Source: an uncultured Bacillota bacterium (lineage in GTDB: Bacteria; Bacillota_I; Bacilli_A; RFN20; CAG-826). Taken from it: DNA of 64,000 nucleotides. Positions within the stretch are counted from its first letter, which is position 1; the number at the start of each line of letters is the position of its first letter. This document shows, one piece after another, positions 1-9,185 of the stretch. The position numbers were made by a program, and so were the translations under genes. Below the pieces are notes generated by a model, which was given only the letters and a program-made list of their open reading frames with translations, was not told the origin of the DNA and did not search any database. Where the stretch lies: NCBI GenBank assembly GCA_949293555.1, contig CASFDV010000002.1, positions 418,210-482,209 on the forward strand, in the 5' to 3' direction.

Positions 1-143
1 GCATCCTCACCTTCCTGGATCCCTGGTCGATCCTCTCCCTTCCCCTCCTTCTCCTTGGGCTCCTCATCCATGAGTACGTCCTGAGAAGGATCAGTCTCCC
101 CCAGAACGCCTCGCTCGTCCTTGAGGAGCTGAAGAGGCGATGA
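1..143 (+). CDS. 3' end of a membrane protein, probably ABC permease (partial)
   Basis: Only the last 46 codons are in the window, read from base 3 to the TGA at 141-143. The residues are very hydrophobic (a run such as SILSLPLLLLGLL) and are followed by a short basic and acidic cytoplasmic tail ending LEELKRR. The stop overlaps the ATG of the next gene, an ABC ATPase-permease, as ATGA, so the two are translationally coupled. A permease subunit of the same exporter is the natural reading, but this is inferred from context because no family motif is visible in the fragment. Confidence 0.6.
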   Translation, partial: ILTFLDPWSILSLPLLLLGLLIHEYVLRRISLPQNASLVLEELKRR

Positions 144-2113
144 TCCTCGAGGCCTCTTCCCTAAGGCTTTCGGTCGGAGGGCGCCTCCTCGTCCAGGACC
201 TATCCTTTTCCTTCAATAAGGGGCTTGTGCTTGTCGAGGGGCCTTCCGGATCAGGGAAGTCGCTCCTTCTCGACGCCTTCATGGGGATCCGCGAGCCGGA
301 CGGGGGAGAGCTAAGGCGGGGCTTCCGCTCCTTCTCCTATATGGGCCAGCGTGGGACCGTCCTTCTGGACCTCACCCTTGGCGAGAACGTCTCCTCTCTC
401 CTGGGCGTTCCTCCCGACTCTCCTGAGGTGGCTTTTCTGGCGGATGCCCTTGGCCTCTCCTCGCTGATGGGGAAAAGGGTCCTTTCCCTCTCGATCGGTG
501 AGAGGGCGAAGGCGGAGCTTCTCCTTTGCCTTCTTCGTCCGGCGGACGCCTATTTCCTGGACGAGCCCTTCTCGAGCCTCGACGCCTCATCCCGGGAAAG
601 GGTCGCTTCCTTTCTAAATTCCCTCGCCAGGGAGCATCTCGTGGTCGTCGTGAACCACCAGAAGGACACTGGCGGCCTTTCCTGGGAAGCGCGGATCTCC
701 TTTGACGGAGAAGGAGGCGTTTCCTTGGAAGAGAAAGAAGGAAATCCCAGCAATACGTCCGTGGAAGTTCCTCAAATTGAATCCCCTAGTGTCCGTTTCG
801 GGTTCCTCGACCATCTCCGGTTGTTCTTCAGGAGGAACATTTCCAGCGCGCTTCTTTTCGCGGTTCTCCCTTTCCTCGGGATGTCATCCCTATTCATGGG
901 GGTCGCGCTCACCCCCTCGGGGGACGGAACCAGGCTGGCCTTGGAGAAGGACCCCTTCTCACTATTCCGAGCGGAGCTTGACGGGCTTCCCCTGGATCCC
1001 CTGCCGGAAGAAGCCTCACTCTGGACTTTCGCTCTCTCCTTCTATAGCCCGACGGGAGTAGAGCAGGACCTGACCCTGGTCTTGGACCTTGGGAAGGAAG
1101 ACCCTGCCTCCTTCTTCCCGGAGGAAGACATCCCCGAAGGTTCCTCCCTCGTTCCTATGGAAGAGGAAGAGGAAAGCCTCCTCTCCGGCCTCCAGGAGAC
1201 CGCTCTCGTCCTGGAAGGGGCGAGGGGAGCGATCCTCTCCGTCAATCAAGGGGACTTCCTCTCGCTTCTGAACGAAGGAACGCCTGAGGAATGGAAGCTT
1301 TATGTCGAAGGGCTCTATCTCCCGATCATGGACGGGGAGTCGCTCCGCTTCCGGGGCAATGTCGTCGGCGTCGGGGAGGCGGAGCCTGATTTTCTTCCGA
1401 TTGCCCCTTCCCTTGAGGCATCCCTCTCCTGCCCGGAAGGAGGCGAGTTCCTTCTCGGAGAGGATGGGTCGAGCATAGTCGTGGAGGAAGGGGAGCCTTC
1501 CGTTTCCCTCGGCCTCTACCTTTCCCTTTCCGCGAGGGCCACGACCTTTGGGTGCGGGGGATTCGAAAGCTGGGGGAACGCGGTCCTTACGAAGGAAGGA
1601 GCGCTTTCCCTCCTGGAAGAGGCGGACATCCGCATCCTCGACCTCATCCGCGACGGAATCCCCTCCCTTTCGGTCTTCCGCATGATCTTCCTCTTGTCAG
1701 GAGGCTTTCTGCTCGCCCTATCGCTGCTCTCCCTCCTGCTTTCCCGGAAGACCCGGAGAAGGTTCCATAAAGAGGTGGGGAACGCGCTCCTCCTCGCGGG
1801 AAGGCCTGCTTGTCGCACATCGGGGGAGAGGCTCCTCATCGAGGAGATTCTTTTCCTCGCCCCTTCCCTTCTCTCACTCCTCCTTTACGCGATCGCCCTT
1901 CTCCCTCTTGCGAACTTCTGGGGCATGGAGGAGGCCTACGGGGGATATGGCTACGCGGTCGGCCCTGCGGCTTCCCACTATCTTTCGGTGGAATCCCCTC
2001 TTCCCTTTGCCACATTCGCCCCGTGGTCGCTCCTGCTCCTCCTTGCCCCTCTCGTCCTCGCCCTCATCTCATGGGGAACCCTTGTCATCCCGTCCAGAAG
2101 GGAAAGGCGCTGA
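140..2113 (+). CDS. ABC exporter, ATP-binding domain fused to permease (MacB/FtsX-like)
   Basis: This 657-aa protein has an N-terminal ABC ATPase and a C-terminal membrane part. Visible ATPase motifs are Walker A GPSGSGKS (34-41), signature LSIGE (117-121), Walker B AYFLDEP (137-143) and the switch His at 173. A first membrane helix lies near 232-255. A large acidic extracellular region follows to about 505, and about three helices complete the C terminus. That is the MacB/FtsX topology: one helix, extracytoplasmic domain, three helices. The start ATG overlaps the stop of the preceding membrane protein, so both probably form one exporter. The substrate cannot be told; such transporters usually handle lipoproteins, peptides or antimicrobials. 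The Q-loop region is less typical than the Walker motifs. Confidence 0.85.
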   Translation: MILEASSLRLSVGGRLLVQDLSFSFNKGLVLVEGPSGSGKSLLLDAFMGIREPDGGELRRGFRSFSYMGQRGTVLLDLTLGENVSSLLGVPPDSPEVAFLADALGLSSLMGKRVLSLSIGERAKAELLLCLLRPADAYFLDEPFSSLDASSRERVASFLNSLAREHLVVVVNHQKDTGGLSWEARISFDGEGGVSLEEKEGNPSNTSVEVPQIESPSVRFGFLDHLRLFFRRNISSALLFAVLPFLGMSSLFMGVALTPSGDGTRLALEKDPFSLFRAELDGLPLDPLPEEASLWTFALSFYSPTGVEQDLTLVLDLGKEDPASFFPEEDIPEGSSLVPMEEEEESLLSGLQETALVLEGARGAILSVNQGDFLSLLNEGTPEEWKLYVEGLYLPIMDGESLRFRGNVVGVGEAEPDFLPIAPSLEASLSCPEGGEFLLGEDGSSIVVEEGEPSVSLGLYLSLSARATTFGCGGFESWGNAVLTKEGALSLLEEADIRILDLIRDGIPSLSVFRMIFLLSGGFLLALSLLSLLLSRKTRRRFHKEVGNALLLAGRPACRTSGERLLIEEILFLAPSLLSLLLYAIALLPLANFWGMEEAYGGYGYAVGPAASHYLSVESPLPFATFAPWSLLLLLAPLVLALISWGTLVIPSRRERR

Positions 2114-2417
2114 ACGCAAAGGGGAATATCTCTGGAATTTGTCTTAAATATTTCTGGGCAAGATTTCTTCGCCCTCTCTCTCGGCTTGGCTATTTCCTGT
2201 CTTCGTACAGCTTACTTTGACGACGATTTCTTAAGGGTGGATCGCAACATATTGTTCCCCCTAATTTGGCTTTTTGAGAACGAAGGAGCCGGCATTCCCC
2301 CAAACAAAATGATGCTTTAGATGCAATCTGCCCGTATCCTGCCAGAGGTTTGACCTATTTGCAGCACTGGTTGAAAGTCTCCCCTTCGCCTCGATACATC
2401 GCTGCTACAATCCAAAC
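2114..2417 (+). promoter_or_regulatory. 304-bp intergenic region with leaderless-type promoter at its end
   Basis: No gene is seen here and base composition is poorer in GC than in the flanking exporter. At the right end TACAAT (2406-2411) lies six bases before the ATG at 2418. No Shine-Dalgarno sequence is present, so transcription probably starts at the start codon. No convincing -35 was found at 16-18 bp. Confidence 0.45.
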
Positions 2418-3341
2418 ATGCCGAGTTGGAGCGAGATTCTAGAGGAAGTGCAGTCGACTTCCTTGGCAAAGGGCAATGTCAGGGTTGCTCCGGATTTTGG
2501 AAAGGTTCTTTTCAAATACCTTTCCATGTTTTCTAAGTACAGGGGGCGTAACGTCATCGTTTATTACTCGGACTGGCTTAACCAAACTAAAGTGTTGAAC
2601 ATTGATATTAACGATAGCGACATGGAGGGCTTCATGAACGCTGTCTATGGGTTGGACAGAACGAGGGGGCTGGACGTTGTCCTGCACACTCCAGGCGGCA
2701 ACCCTTTGGCGACCGAAGGAATCGTCAAATACCTTCATAAAATTTTTGGGCCAGGGATCGAGGTTTTCGTTCCACGGATGGCCATGTCGGCAGGTACCAT
2801 GTTTTGCTGCGCATGTACGAAAGTATGGATGGGGAAGCAGTCTTTCCTCGGCCCCATCGATCCGCAGTTTTCCGGTGTGCCCGCCTACAATATGAAAAAG
2901 GAATTCGAAGACGCCAAGCGAGAGCTGGTTTCTAACCCCGAGACCTTCAGGAATTGGCAGATCCTTTTGTCGAAATATCCCCCTGCCTTCTATTACAAGG
3001 TTCTTGATGCCATCGAACTTTCTTCAAAGTTGGTGGAAAGTTGGCTCCTTGAATACATGTTCGGGGGGAATCCCTTATTTCTGGAGAAGGCAAAGGCGAT
3101 TACTAGGCAACTCAACGTCAACACCGGCTCTCATTCCAAGCACTTCGACATCGACGACTGCCGCAGCATTGGTTTGGCCGTGAGCGAGCTTGAGAGTGAC
3201 AATACGCTCCAGGACATCGTTCTAAGCGTATTTCATTGCCTTTCGATCATGGGGAACGCGACCAATATGAGCAAGCTGATTTGCAATCATGCGGGTAAAT
3301 CGTATATCGTCAATAGTGGCGATCGGGGAGGAGTGAGATGA
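2418..3341 (+). CDS. Serine-dehydrogenase-proteinase family protein (ClpP/SppA fold)
   Basis: The 307-aa protein matches the SDH proteinase family (ClpP/crotonase-type fold). HTPGG occurs at 90-94, the candidate nucleophile Ser124 sits in MAMSAGT, and GPIDPQ follows at 145-150. The first ~80 residues are a family-typical lead-in with no signal peptide. Related proteins are cytoplasmic or membrane-associated serine peptidases of poorly known substrate. Codons are noticeably less GC-rich than in neighbouring genes, which suggests acquisition. The start ATG has no Shine-Dalgarno sequence but follows a TACAAT hexamer by six bases. The stop overlaps the start of a 58-aa downstream gene (ATGA), so the two form an operon. 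Confidence 0.8.
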   Translation: MPSWSEILEEVQSTSLAKGNVRVAPDFGKVLFKYLSMFSKYRGRNVIVYYSDWLNQTKVLNIDINDSDMEGFMNAVYGLDRTRGLDVVLHTPGGNPLATEGIVKYLHKIFGPGIEVFVPRMAMSAGTMFCCACTKVWMGKQSFLGPIDPQFSGVPAYNMKKEFEDAKRELVSNPETFRNWQILLSKYPPAFYYKVLDAIELSSKLVESWLLEYMFGGNPLFLEKAKAITRQLNVNTGSHSKHFDIDDCRSIGLAVSELESDNTLQDIVLSVFHCLSIMGNATNMSKLICNHAGKSYIVNSGDRGGVR

Positions 3342-3514
3342 AAGGCAAGTTCGTATGTAACCCTGCTTACCCGCTTGGGCTATATTCGCCGGAAGATTTT
3401 GTCCAGGCGGTTTCTAGCCGCTTGGACGATCCTTTGCCCAATGATGTCGACGCCACTTCTCTTCTGTCTCTCCATTTCCCCTTGGAAAAGGCTTCTAAAT
3501 CGAACCCCTCGTGA
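3338..3514 (+). CDS. Small protein (58 aa) coupled to the SDH-type peptidase
   Basis: ATG at 3338 overlaps the TGA of the peptidase gene, and GGGGAGGAG lies just upstream inside that gene. The product begins MKGKFVCNPAYPLGLYSPED and ends at TGA 3512-3514. It is soluble and acidic in the middle and has no recognisable domain. I do not know its function. The tight overlap suggests a partner, adaptor or inhibitor of the peptidase, but only position supports that. Confidence 0.55.
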   Translation: MKGKFVCNPAYPLGLYSPEDFVQAVSSRLDDPLPNDVDATSLLSLHFPLEKASKSNPS

Positions 3515-3567
3515 TCGTGGGGCGTTGAAATGCCATCACCTCGCTCAGCATTCTGCATTGCTTTTTT

Positions 3568-4322
3568 TCAATACGGAATCGGTTCTCCTAGGGAAGAACC
3601 GGCGGGACGCGATGCCCAGCCTCCCTCATCCGTTCTGAACCAGATCTGAAGGCCGATCCTGTCTTCGTAGGCGGGGTATTCGTCCCCTTCGTAACGGTAG
3701 TCGCCGAGAGGGAGGGCCATGCTCGTGAAGTAGCTTCCGGAGCCCCCGAGACGCTGCCCTAGGGGAGCTTCCTCAGAATTCCTCTCCAGGGCCCAGCTTA
3801 TGAAAGGCGCGACTCTGAATTCCCAAGTGTAAAGGACGACTTCCTCCATCCCGTTCCCGCGATCGAGCCAGAGCCGCGCCTCGTCGAAGTCCTCTGGCTC
3901 GGGAGGGTAGCAGCCCGGGGATACGGGCCCGCGGTTCTGGATGGCGTTAGGGTATGCCCGGACGGAGTCTATTTCCGGGTCTCCGTCCTTTCCTTCGACC
4001 CAGTAGGAGATCTCCTCCAGGCCTTTCTTCGGACGCCCTGGCCCGACGGCGAGGTAGCCCGGGATCGCGGTCTCCTCCTCCGCCCAGCGGGGGGGAGTCC
4101 GCCGAAAACGCCGCGGATATCATAGAAGCCGTGCGGTACGAAATCCTCCTCCAGCTCTTCGCATGTCGTCCATCCGGAGCAGTAGTTGCAGGAGGAGAGG
4201 GAGGCGGCAAGGAGGAGAGAAAGGGAAAGGAGCAGCCCTCTTCCAAAGGCATTTCTCCTCGTCTTCCGCCCCGAAAAGTTCCGAGAAGAGGCGAGCGGAG
4301 AATCCTTCCTTTTTCGGTCCAT
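3568..4322 (-). pseudogene. Lipoprotein gene with a frameshift at a G7 tract
   Basis: The reading frame from ATG 4322 encodes an unusually long basic N terminus, a hydrophobic stretch and a lipobox LSSC with the lipidated Cys at residue 45, then FVPHGFYDIRG. At the seven-G run (plus-strand 4089-4095) the frame is lost. The next frame continues without stops from a Trp codon at 4086 as WAEEETAIPGYL and on to TGA 3568-3570, ending SLGEPIPY. One extra G (G8) would restore a single protein of about 250 aa. The mature domain, rich in Trp, Tyr and Glu, is not recognised. The break may be a sequencing error, a true pseudogene or a slipped-strand switch. TAAACT sits five bases before the start. Confidence 0.7.
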
Positions 4323-4588
4323 GGCTTAGTTTAACGCTAGCATTTCAGGGATTTTTATCGCGCAAGGGTTCAAAGATCTGTCGCAACCTTCGGTTCAAGA
4401 GGTTCTCCTGCCGATTGTATTGAAGGACTGGGTAGGGATTAGAGAAATCAATTCCCCCGTTTGCTTATTGTCTGCACTGGCTTCGATTCGCTTAAGAGGC
4501 AGGATTCTCCCGGAAGACCGTCTTAGCCCTGCGTGAGCGTGTTCTAACCCTGATATTCACGTCTAGGAACCTAGCAATATGCGCCTCC

Positions 4589-4617
4589 TTGCCTCCCCTC
4601 CGCTCGCTCCCTATACT
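4589..4617 (+). promoter_or_regulatory. Promoter of tRNA-Pro
   Basis: TTGCCT (4589-4594) and TATACT (4612-4617) are separated by 17 bp, and the tRNA begins ten bases later. The rest of the 4323-4626 gap holds nothing else I can identify. Confidence 0.75.
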
Positions 4618-4626
4618 TCGTCCGGC

Positions 4627-4704
4627 CGGGATGTAGCGAAGCTTGGTCATCGCGTCTGCTTTGGGAGCAGAAGACCGCGGGTTCGAATCCCGCCATCCCG
4701 ACCA
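4627..4704 (+). tRNA. tRNA-Pro(TGG)
   Basis: The acceptor stem CGGGATG (4627-4633) pairs with CATCCCG (4694-4700), followed by the discriminator A and an encoded CCA (4702-4704). The anticodon stem TCTGC/GCAGA encloses TTTGGGA, giving anticodon TGG. The T loop is GGTTCGAATCC. All four arms can be folded. Confidence 0.95.
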
Positions 4705-4715
4705 TAGGCTGGAAA

Positions 4716-4745
4716 GGCCTGGGGCAGATCCCCAGGCCGTTTTTT
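4716..4745 (+). terminator. Intrinsic terminator after tRNA-Pro
   Basis: A perfect 9-bp stem GGCCTGGGG/CCCCAGGCC with loop CAGAT is followed by G and six T residues. Confidence 0.85.
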
Positions 4746-4749
4746 CATG

Positions 4750-6966
4750 CTAGACCAAGGATCCTGCCTCCTCCTGGAAACGAATGCGCGTCCTTTCGTG
4801 GAAGGCGTCCGGCGCGACCTTGCAGCCTTGAGGGAGGAGGACGCTCCTCAAGGCGGTGCCATCGAAGGCTCCCGAACCGATGAAACGCACGCTGTCAGGG
4901 ATGCGCGCCTTTCGGAGATCCTTGCATTCAAGGAAGGCGCGTTCCCCGATCCGCTCGAGCCCCTTGGGGAGGATGATTTCCTCGACGTCCGAGGCCCCGA
5001 GGAAGAGGGATGCGGGGATTTCTTTTGCCGGTCCGAGCAGACGGATCTTCCGAGGCTGGAAGAAACCCCTGAAGTCGACCCCAGCAAGCTTTTCGAGCCC
5101 TCCTTCGACGATGAGGGTTCGTATGAAGGGGTTCTGGAGGCCCAGCGGTTCGATGCGGGCGACCGTCTTTGGGATGAAAAGGGTCCTTGGCAGGCAGGAG
5201 TCGAGCCAGCAGTCCTTCAGGATCTTCGCCTCCTCCGGGGCGCGCGCGATCTTCCCGACGGCAAGGACGACTGAGTCGTCCTCCTTCCGGAGCAGGAACC
5301 TTCCCGACTTGTCGGTGTAGAAATAAGGATTGTCCTTCGAGACGAGGAGACGCAGGGACCTTCTCGCCCGGACCGAACGGAAGGCGGAGGAGGAAATCCG
5401 CGCGAGGCTCGCGGGGAGAACGACCTTCCCTCCCATGCCGGAGCCGAAGAAGGCCATGTCTTCGATCTCCTTGACGCCCTCGGGCACATGGAGGCCGTGG
5501 AGATCTAGATTGGAGAAGGCGCCGAAGAGGATGGCCTCGGTTCCTTCCGGGATCGTGCCGGTCCCATCTCCCAGGCAAAGCATCGTCCCCTTTCCGTCCA
5601 TGAGGGCGTGCTTCCCCGCCATGCGGTGGCCTTCGCAGCCTTTCTCAAGCCGGATGGAAGAAAGCTCGGGCGGGTCCTCGAAGGCCGTCGTGAAGAAGCG
5701 GAGGGGGACATGGGCGCCTCGCTTCATGACGATCTTCCTGTAGGGAGGGAGAATCGGGTTCCTTCGGCAGCGGAGGTTCCTCGAGGAGACGACGAGCCGT
5801 CTTCCGGGGCGCGCGATCCCGGTAACGACCATCCCGTCCACGCTCTCCAGGCGCTCCGGGAGCTCGAGGAAGGGCGGGATGCGAAGGAAGGCGCCGCGCG
5901 CGATTTTCCTCGCGAGGCCGGGGATCCTGGCGTCATGGGTGGCGTAAACCACGGCGAGGTCCTCCCTCCGGAGGATGACGCCGCTTCCTTCGGGGGAGAG
6001 GAAGGCCTTGTTGTCCGGGGAGACGGAAAGGCTTTTCCTGTCCGTCCCGTCCAGGAACCAGGTGGATTCCATCTCCTCCAGCCCCTTCCCGATATGGACG
6101 GGGCAATGCTTCCGCGGGGAGAGGCCGAGGTATTCGATTTTTCTCACGGGCGAAGGGATTTCGATGGAGGAAGGATGGAGCCCCTCGTAGGAATGGTAGG
6201 CGAGCCCGGTCGCCCATTCGGGGATGATGGCCCTCCCTTCCTCATCGAGGTTTCCGATGAGCACGACCCCATCCTGGTCCGCGTAGACTCCGTCCCGGAA
6301 GAAGGCCTCGCCCCCTTCCTCGTCCGCTTCGATCCGGATGTAGGGACGGGCGATCTCATAGAGGCTGTTTCGGAAGCTGGATCCTGGCAAGCAAGGAGCC
6401 TTCCCTTGGATCCGCACCTCCCGGAGGGAGGGGGATGCGCAGGCGCCATGCTCCATCTCGACATCGGGGTTCTTGAGGACGAGCGTCTGGACCAGGAGCC
6501 CTTTGAGTGCCCCGATTTCGATCTCCTCGACGGACGAGGGGATGACAAGCGTCTTCTTCCTGAGTCCCTTGGGGAAGACGAAGCTTTCGATCTTCCTCGT
6601 CCCCTCGGGGATCGTCCCCAGGCTGAAGAAGAGGACATTTCCCTTCTTCCGGAGGAGCGCCTTGCCGTCCGGGCATTCCAGATAAGGGTTCCTGGGATCG
6701 AGTTCGATCCTGGAGATACATCCTGCCTTGCAGTCGAAGACCTGGAGGCGCCGGACGCCTTTCCCAAGGCGGAGCACCTTGGGGGAGGAGGGTTTCCCGA
6801 GGAAGGAAAGCGAAAGGCGGGCGCGCCCTTGAGGTGCCTCGAACGCGGGATCCCCGTCAATGGCCTCATGGCTAAGGCGCATCCCTGGCCCGTAGTTCCA
6901 TCGGGCGATCTTCCTTTCCCTATTAAGCTTCTCAGGATTCATAGGGGCGTTATCTACATCCTTCAT
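4750..6966 (-). CDS. Leucine-rich-repeat protein, BspA-like (paralogue 1)
   Basis: The 738-aa protein is built of irregular LRR_5/BspA-type repeats of about 23 residues. Recurring cores include IPSSVEEIEIGAL, LPASLARISSSAF and IPDSVRFIGSGAF. There is no signal peptide, lipobox or anchor, so unlike most BspA surface proteins it looks cytoplasmic. It is a full-length paralogue of the next gene upstream, sharing SLSFLGKPSSPKVLRLGK near residue 50 and the segment YADQDGVVLIGNLDEEGRA. Its ATG overlaps the upstream stop (ATGA), so it is the last gene of the MoxR/VWA/MetK-like operon. A binding or recognition role is inferred from the repeat fold and the operon; the ligand is unknown. Confidence 0.8.
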   Translation of the reverse strand: MKDVDNAPMNPEKLNRERKIARWNYGPGMRLSHEAIDGDPAFEAPQGRARLSLSFLGKPSSPKVLRLGKGVRRLQVFDCKAGCISRIELDPRNPYLECPDGKALLRKKGNVLFFSLGTIPEGTRKIESFVFPKGLRKKTLVIPSSVEEIEIGALKGLLVQTLVLKNPDVEMEHGACASPSLREVRIQGKAPCLPGSSFRNSLYEIARPYIRIEADEEGGEAFFRDGVYADQDGVVLIGNLDEEGRAIIPEWATGLAYHSYEGLHPSSIEIPSPVRKIEYLGLSPRKHCPVHIGKGLEEMESTWFLDGTDRKSLSVSPDNKAFLSPEGSGVILRREDLAVVYATHDARIPGLARKIARGAFLRIPPFLELPERLESVDGMVVTGIARPGRRLVVSSRNLRCRRNPILPPYRKIVMKRGAHVPLRFFTTAFEDPPELSSIRLEKGCEGHRMAGKHALMDGKGTMLCLGDGTGTIPEGTEAILFGAFSNLDLHGLHVPEGVKEIEDMAFFGSGMGGKVVLPASLARISSSAFRSVRARRSLRLLVSKDNPYFYTDKSGRFLLRKEDDSVVLAVGKIARAPEEAKILKDCWLDSCLPRTLFIPKTVARIEPLGLQNPFIRTLIVEGGLEKLAGVDFRGFFQPRKIRLLGPAKEIPASLFLGASDVEEIILPKGLERIGERAFLECKDLRKARIPDSVRFIGSGAFDGTALRSVLLPQGCKVAPDAFHERTRIRFQEEAGSLV

Positions 6967-9167
6967 GGTTCTTTTTTAAGATTTCCCTCTTCTTGGAAGC
7001 GCACTCTCGTATATTGTTCGAAGGCCTCCTCGCCGACCTCGCATCCCGCGGGAAGCGTTGCTTTCTTCAGCGCGGTGTTGCAAAAGGCGTAAGGCCCGAT
7101 ATAGCGGATGGTGGAGGGGAAGCTAGCGTCCGTCAGGGTCATGCAATCCGCGAAGGCATTCTCTCCGATTCGCTCGAGTCCTTCCGGGAACGTGACTTTC
7201 CCGACGCGGGAGGCGTCGTAAAAGAGGGAGTCCGGGATTTCCCTGGCAGGGCCAAGCAGGAGGAGGTTCATGATGTCGGCGCTCTCGAAGGCATCCTCCG
7301 CGAACCGTTCGAGCCCTCCTTCCACTGCCACTTCTAGGAAGTACGAGCCCCCCAGGAACTTTCCTTCGACGCGGGTCACGGTCTCGGGAATGAAGAGTTC
7401 CTTCGCGGTGTTCGATTTCAGGGAATGCTCCCGCAGTATCCTGACTTCCGGTGGAATGCGCCGGACGTCCCCGAAGGCGAGGACAAGGGTGTGGTCGTCC
7501 TTCCGGATGAGGCAGGTTCCCGTCTGGTCTACGTAGAAGTAGGGATTGTCGGGCGCGATGGAAAGGCGGGCGCCCGGGACGCCCTTATGTGAGCGGAGGG
7601 CGTTCCCGGAGATCCGCTCCAGGGTGGAGGGGAGATGGACGTGCGCCAGGGCCTCGCATTCGGAGAAAGCGAGGTCCTCGATTTCCTTCACGCCCTCGGG
7701 GACGACGATTTCCTTCGCTTCCGTCCGGTGGAAGGCCCGGAGGGCGATGATCTCCGTCCCTTGCGGGATCGTCCCGCTCCCGTCGCCGCGGCAAAGGACC
7801 CGCCCGTTTCGGTCGAGGAGGGCGTGCTTCCCCGCCAGATGGTGGCCATCGTAGCCTTCCTCCAGGCGGATGGAAGAAAGGGCGGGCGGATCGTTCCAAC
7901 TCTCGGTGAAGAAGCGGACGGGGACGCCCGCGCCTTTCCTCATGAGGATTTTCCGGAAGAAGGGGAGCGAACGGAGGGGGATGGAGCGGAGGTTCTTCGC
8001 ACGGACGATGAGCGTGCCCCTTGTGCTCCCCGAGTCTCGGAAGGCACGGTATTCGATTTTCTCGAGATGCTCGGGCAGCTCGAGGACTTGCGGGGCGCTG
8101 AGGAAGGCGTTCTGCATGATGCTTCTCGTGACCTCGGGGACTTTGCTCCCCGCCTCGGCGTAGACGAGGGCGAGGTCCGCCTTCCGGAGGATGGCGCCCG
8201 ATCCCTTCGGGGAGAGGAAGTATTTGTTCCCCGGATCGACGGAAAAGCCCTGGCCGTCGGTTCCGCCCAGAGGCAACCCCAGGCGGAAGCGCTCGAGCCC
8301 AAGCCCGATATGGAGGGAGCAGCTTTTTCTCGGGAGGAAGCCGCAGTGGTCGATTTCCTTCACGGAGGAGGGGATGTAGACGGAGGTGGGGCGGAGTCCC
8401 TCATAGGAGTGCGCGGAAAGCTTGGTCGCCCATTCGGGGACGATGGCTCCCCCTTCCTCGTCGAGGTTCCCGATGAGGACCACCCCGTCCCGAGTGGCAT
8501 AGACCCCGTCCTGGAAGAAGGCGTCCCCTCCGCTTTCTTCCGTCACGAAGCGGATGAAGGGCGAGGCTTCCGTCCTTTGGCGGAAGCACTCTCCTTCAAG
8601 GGGACAGGCCTTCCCTCGGATGCGCACTTCCTTAAGCGTCTTGGAAGCGAAGCAGCCGTAGCCGAGCCTGACCCTGGGGTTCTCCAGGATCAGGGTGTGG
8701 AGATAGGCTCCCGCGAATGCGGACGGCTTGATTAGCTTCACGGAAGAGGGGATCCGAACGGTCTTCCTGCGGAGGCCGATGGGGAAGGCGTGGGACTCGA
8801 TGACTTTCGTTCCCTCCGGGATCGGGCCCAGGGACATAAGGAGCACCATTCCCTTCTTGCGGAGGAGCGCCTTGCCGTCCTTGCACTCCAAGTGCGGATT
8901 CTCGGGGTCCACCTCGATGCGGGAGACATAGCCTCTCTCCCATGGGCTCACTTCGAACTGGCGCACATTCTTCCCGAGGCGGATCACCTTCGGGCCCGTG
9001 GGCTTTCCCGCTAAATCGAGGGACAGCCTGCTCTTTCCTGCAGGCGACTCGATGACGTTGCTTCCGTTTTCGGCGGTGCGGTAGATCTTCCCGCTGGCAA
9101 TGGAGCGCCATGTGGCGCGAAACGCCTTTTTTCGCTCCATCGCTTGATTCGAAATTCTCTTTTTCAT
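6963..9167 (-). CDS. Leucine-rich-repeat protein, BspA-like (paralogue 2)
   Basis: This 734-aa protein is collinear with its downstream neighbour from the N-terminal SLDLAGKPTGPKVIRLGK block to the C-terminal TRVRFQEEGNL. It consists of BspA-type repeats such as IPSSVKLIKPSAF, LPSTLERISGNAL and FPSTIRYIGPYAF. It too lacks a secretion signal. It starts 18 bases after the MetK-like gene and overlaps the next paralogue by ATGA. The pair probably arose by tandem duplication with divergence spread over the whole length, and each may recognise a different target. The N terminus (MKKRISNQAMERKKAF) is basic. Confidence 0.8.
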   Translation of the reverse strand: MKKRISNQAMERKKAFRATWRSIASGKIYRTAENGSNVIESPAGKSRLSLDLAGKPTGPKVIRLGKNVRQFEVSPWERGYVSRIEVDPENPHLECKDGKALLRKKGMVLLMSLGPIPEGTKVIESHAFPIGLRRKTVRIPSSVKLIKPSAFAGAYLHTLILENPRVRLGYGCFASKTLKEVRIRGKACPLEGECFRQRTEASPFIRFVTEESGGDAFFQDGVYATRDGVVLIGNLDEEGGAIVPEWATKLSAHSYEGLRPTSVYIPSSVKEIDHCGFLPRKSCSLHIGLGLERFRLGLPLGGTDGQGFSVDPGNKYFLSPKGSGAILRKADLALVYAEAGSKVPEVTRSIMQNAFLSAPQVLELPEHLEKIEYRAFRDSGSTRGTLIVRAKNLRSIPLRSLPFFRKILMRKGAGVPVRFFTESWNDPPALSSIRLEEGYDGHHLAGKHALLDRNGRVLCRGDGSGTIPQGTEIIALRAFHRTEAKEIVVPEGVKEIEDLAFSECEALAHVHLPSTLERISGNALRSHKGVPGARLSIAPDNPYFYVDQTGTCLIRKDDHTLVLAFGDVRRIPPEVRILREHSLKSNTAKELFIPETVTRVEGKFLGGSYFLEVAVEGGLERFAEDAFESADIMNLLLLGPAREIPDSLFYDASRVGKVTFPEGLERIGENAFADCMTLTDASFPSTIRYIGPYAFCNTALKKATLPAGCEVGEEAFEQYTRVRFQEEGNLKKEP

Positions 9168-9185
9168 AGGGGATTTGCTGCCTTT

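Noticed and set aside
4750-9167. Plus-strand frames of 300-500 codons across the LRR genes
   Set aside because: Shadow frames rich in Glu/Gly/Pro with no starts or motifs; the minus-strand LRR repeats are regular throughout.
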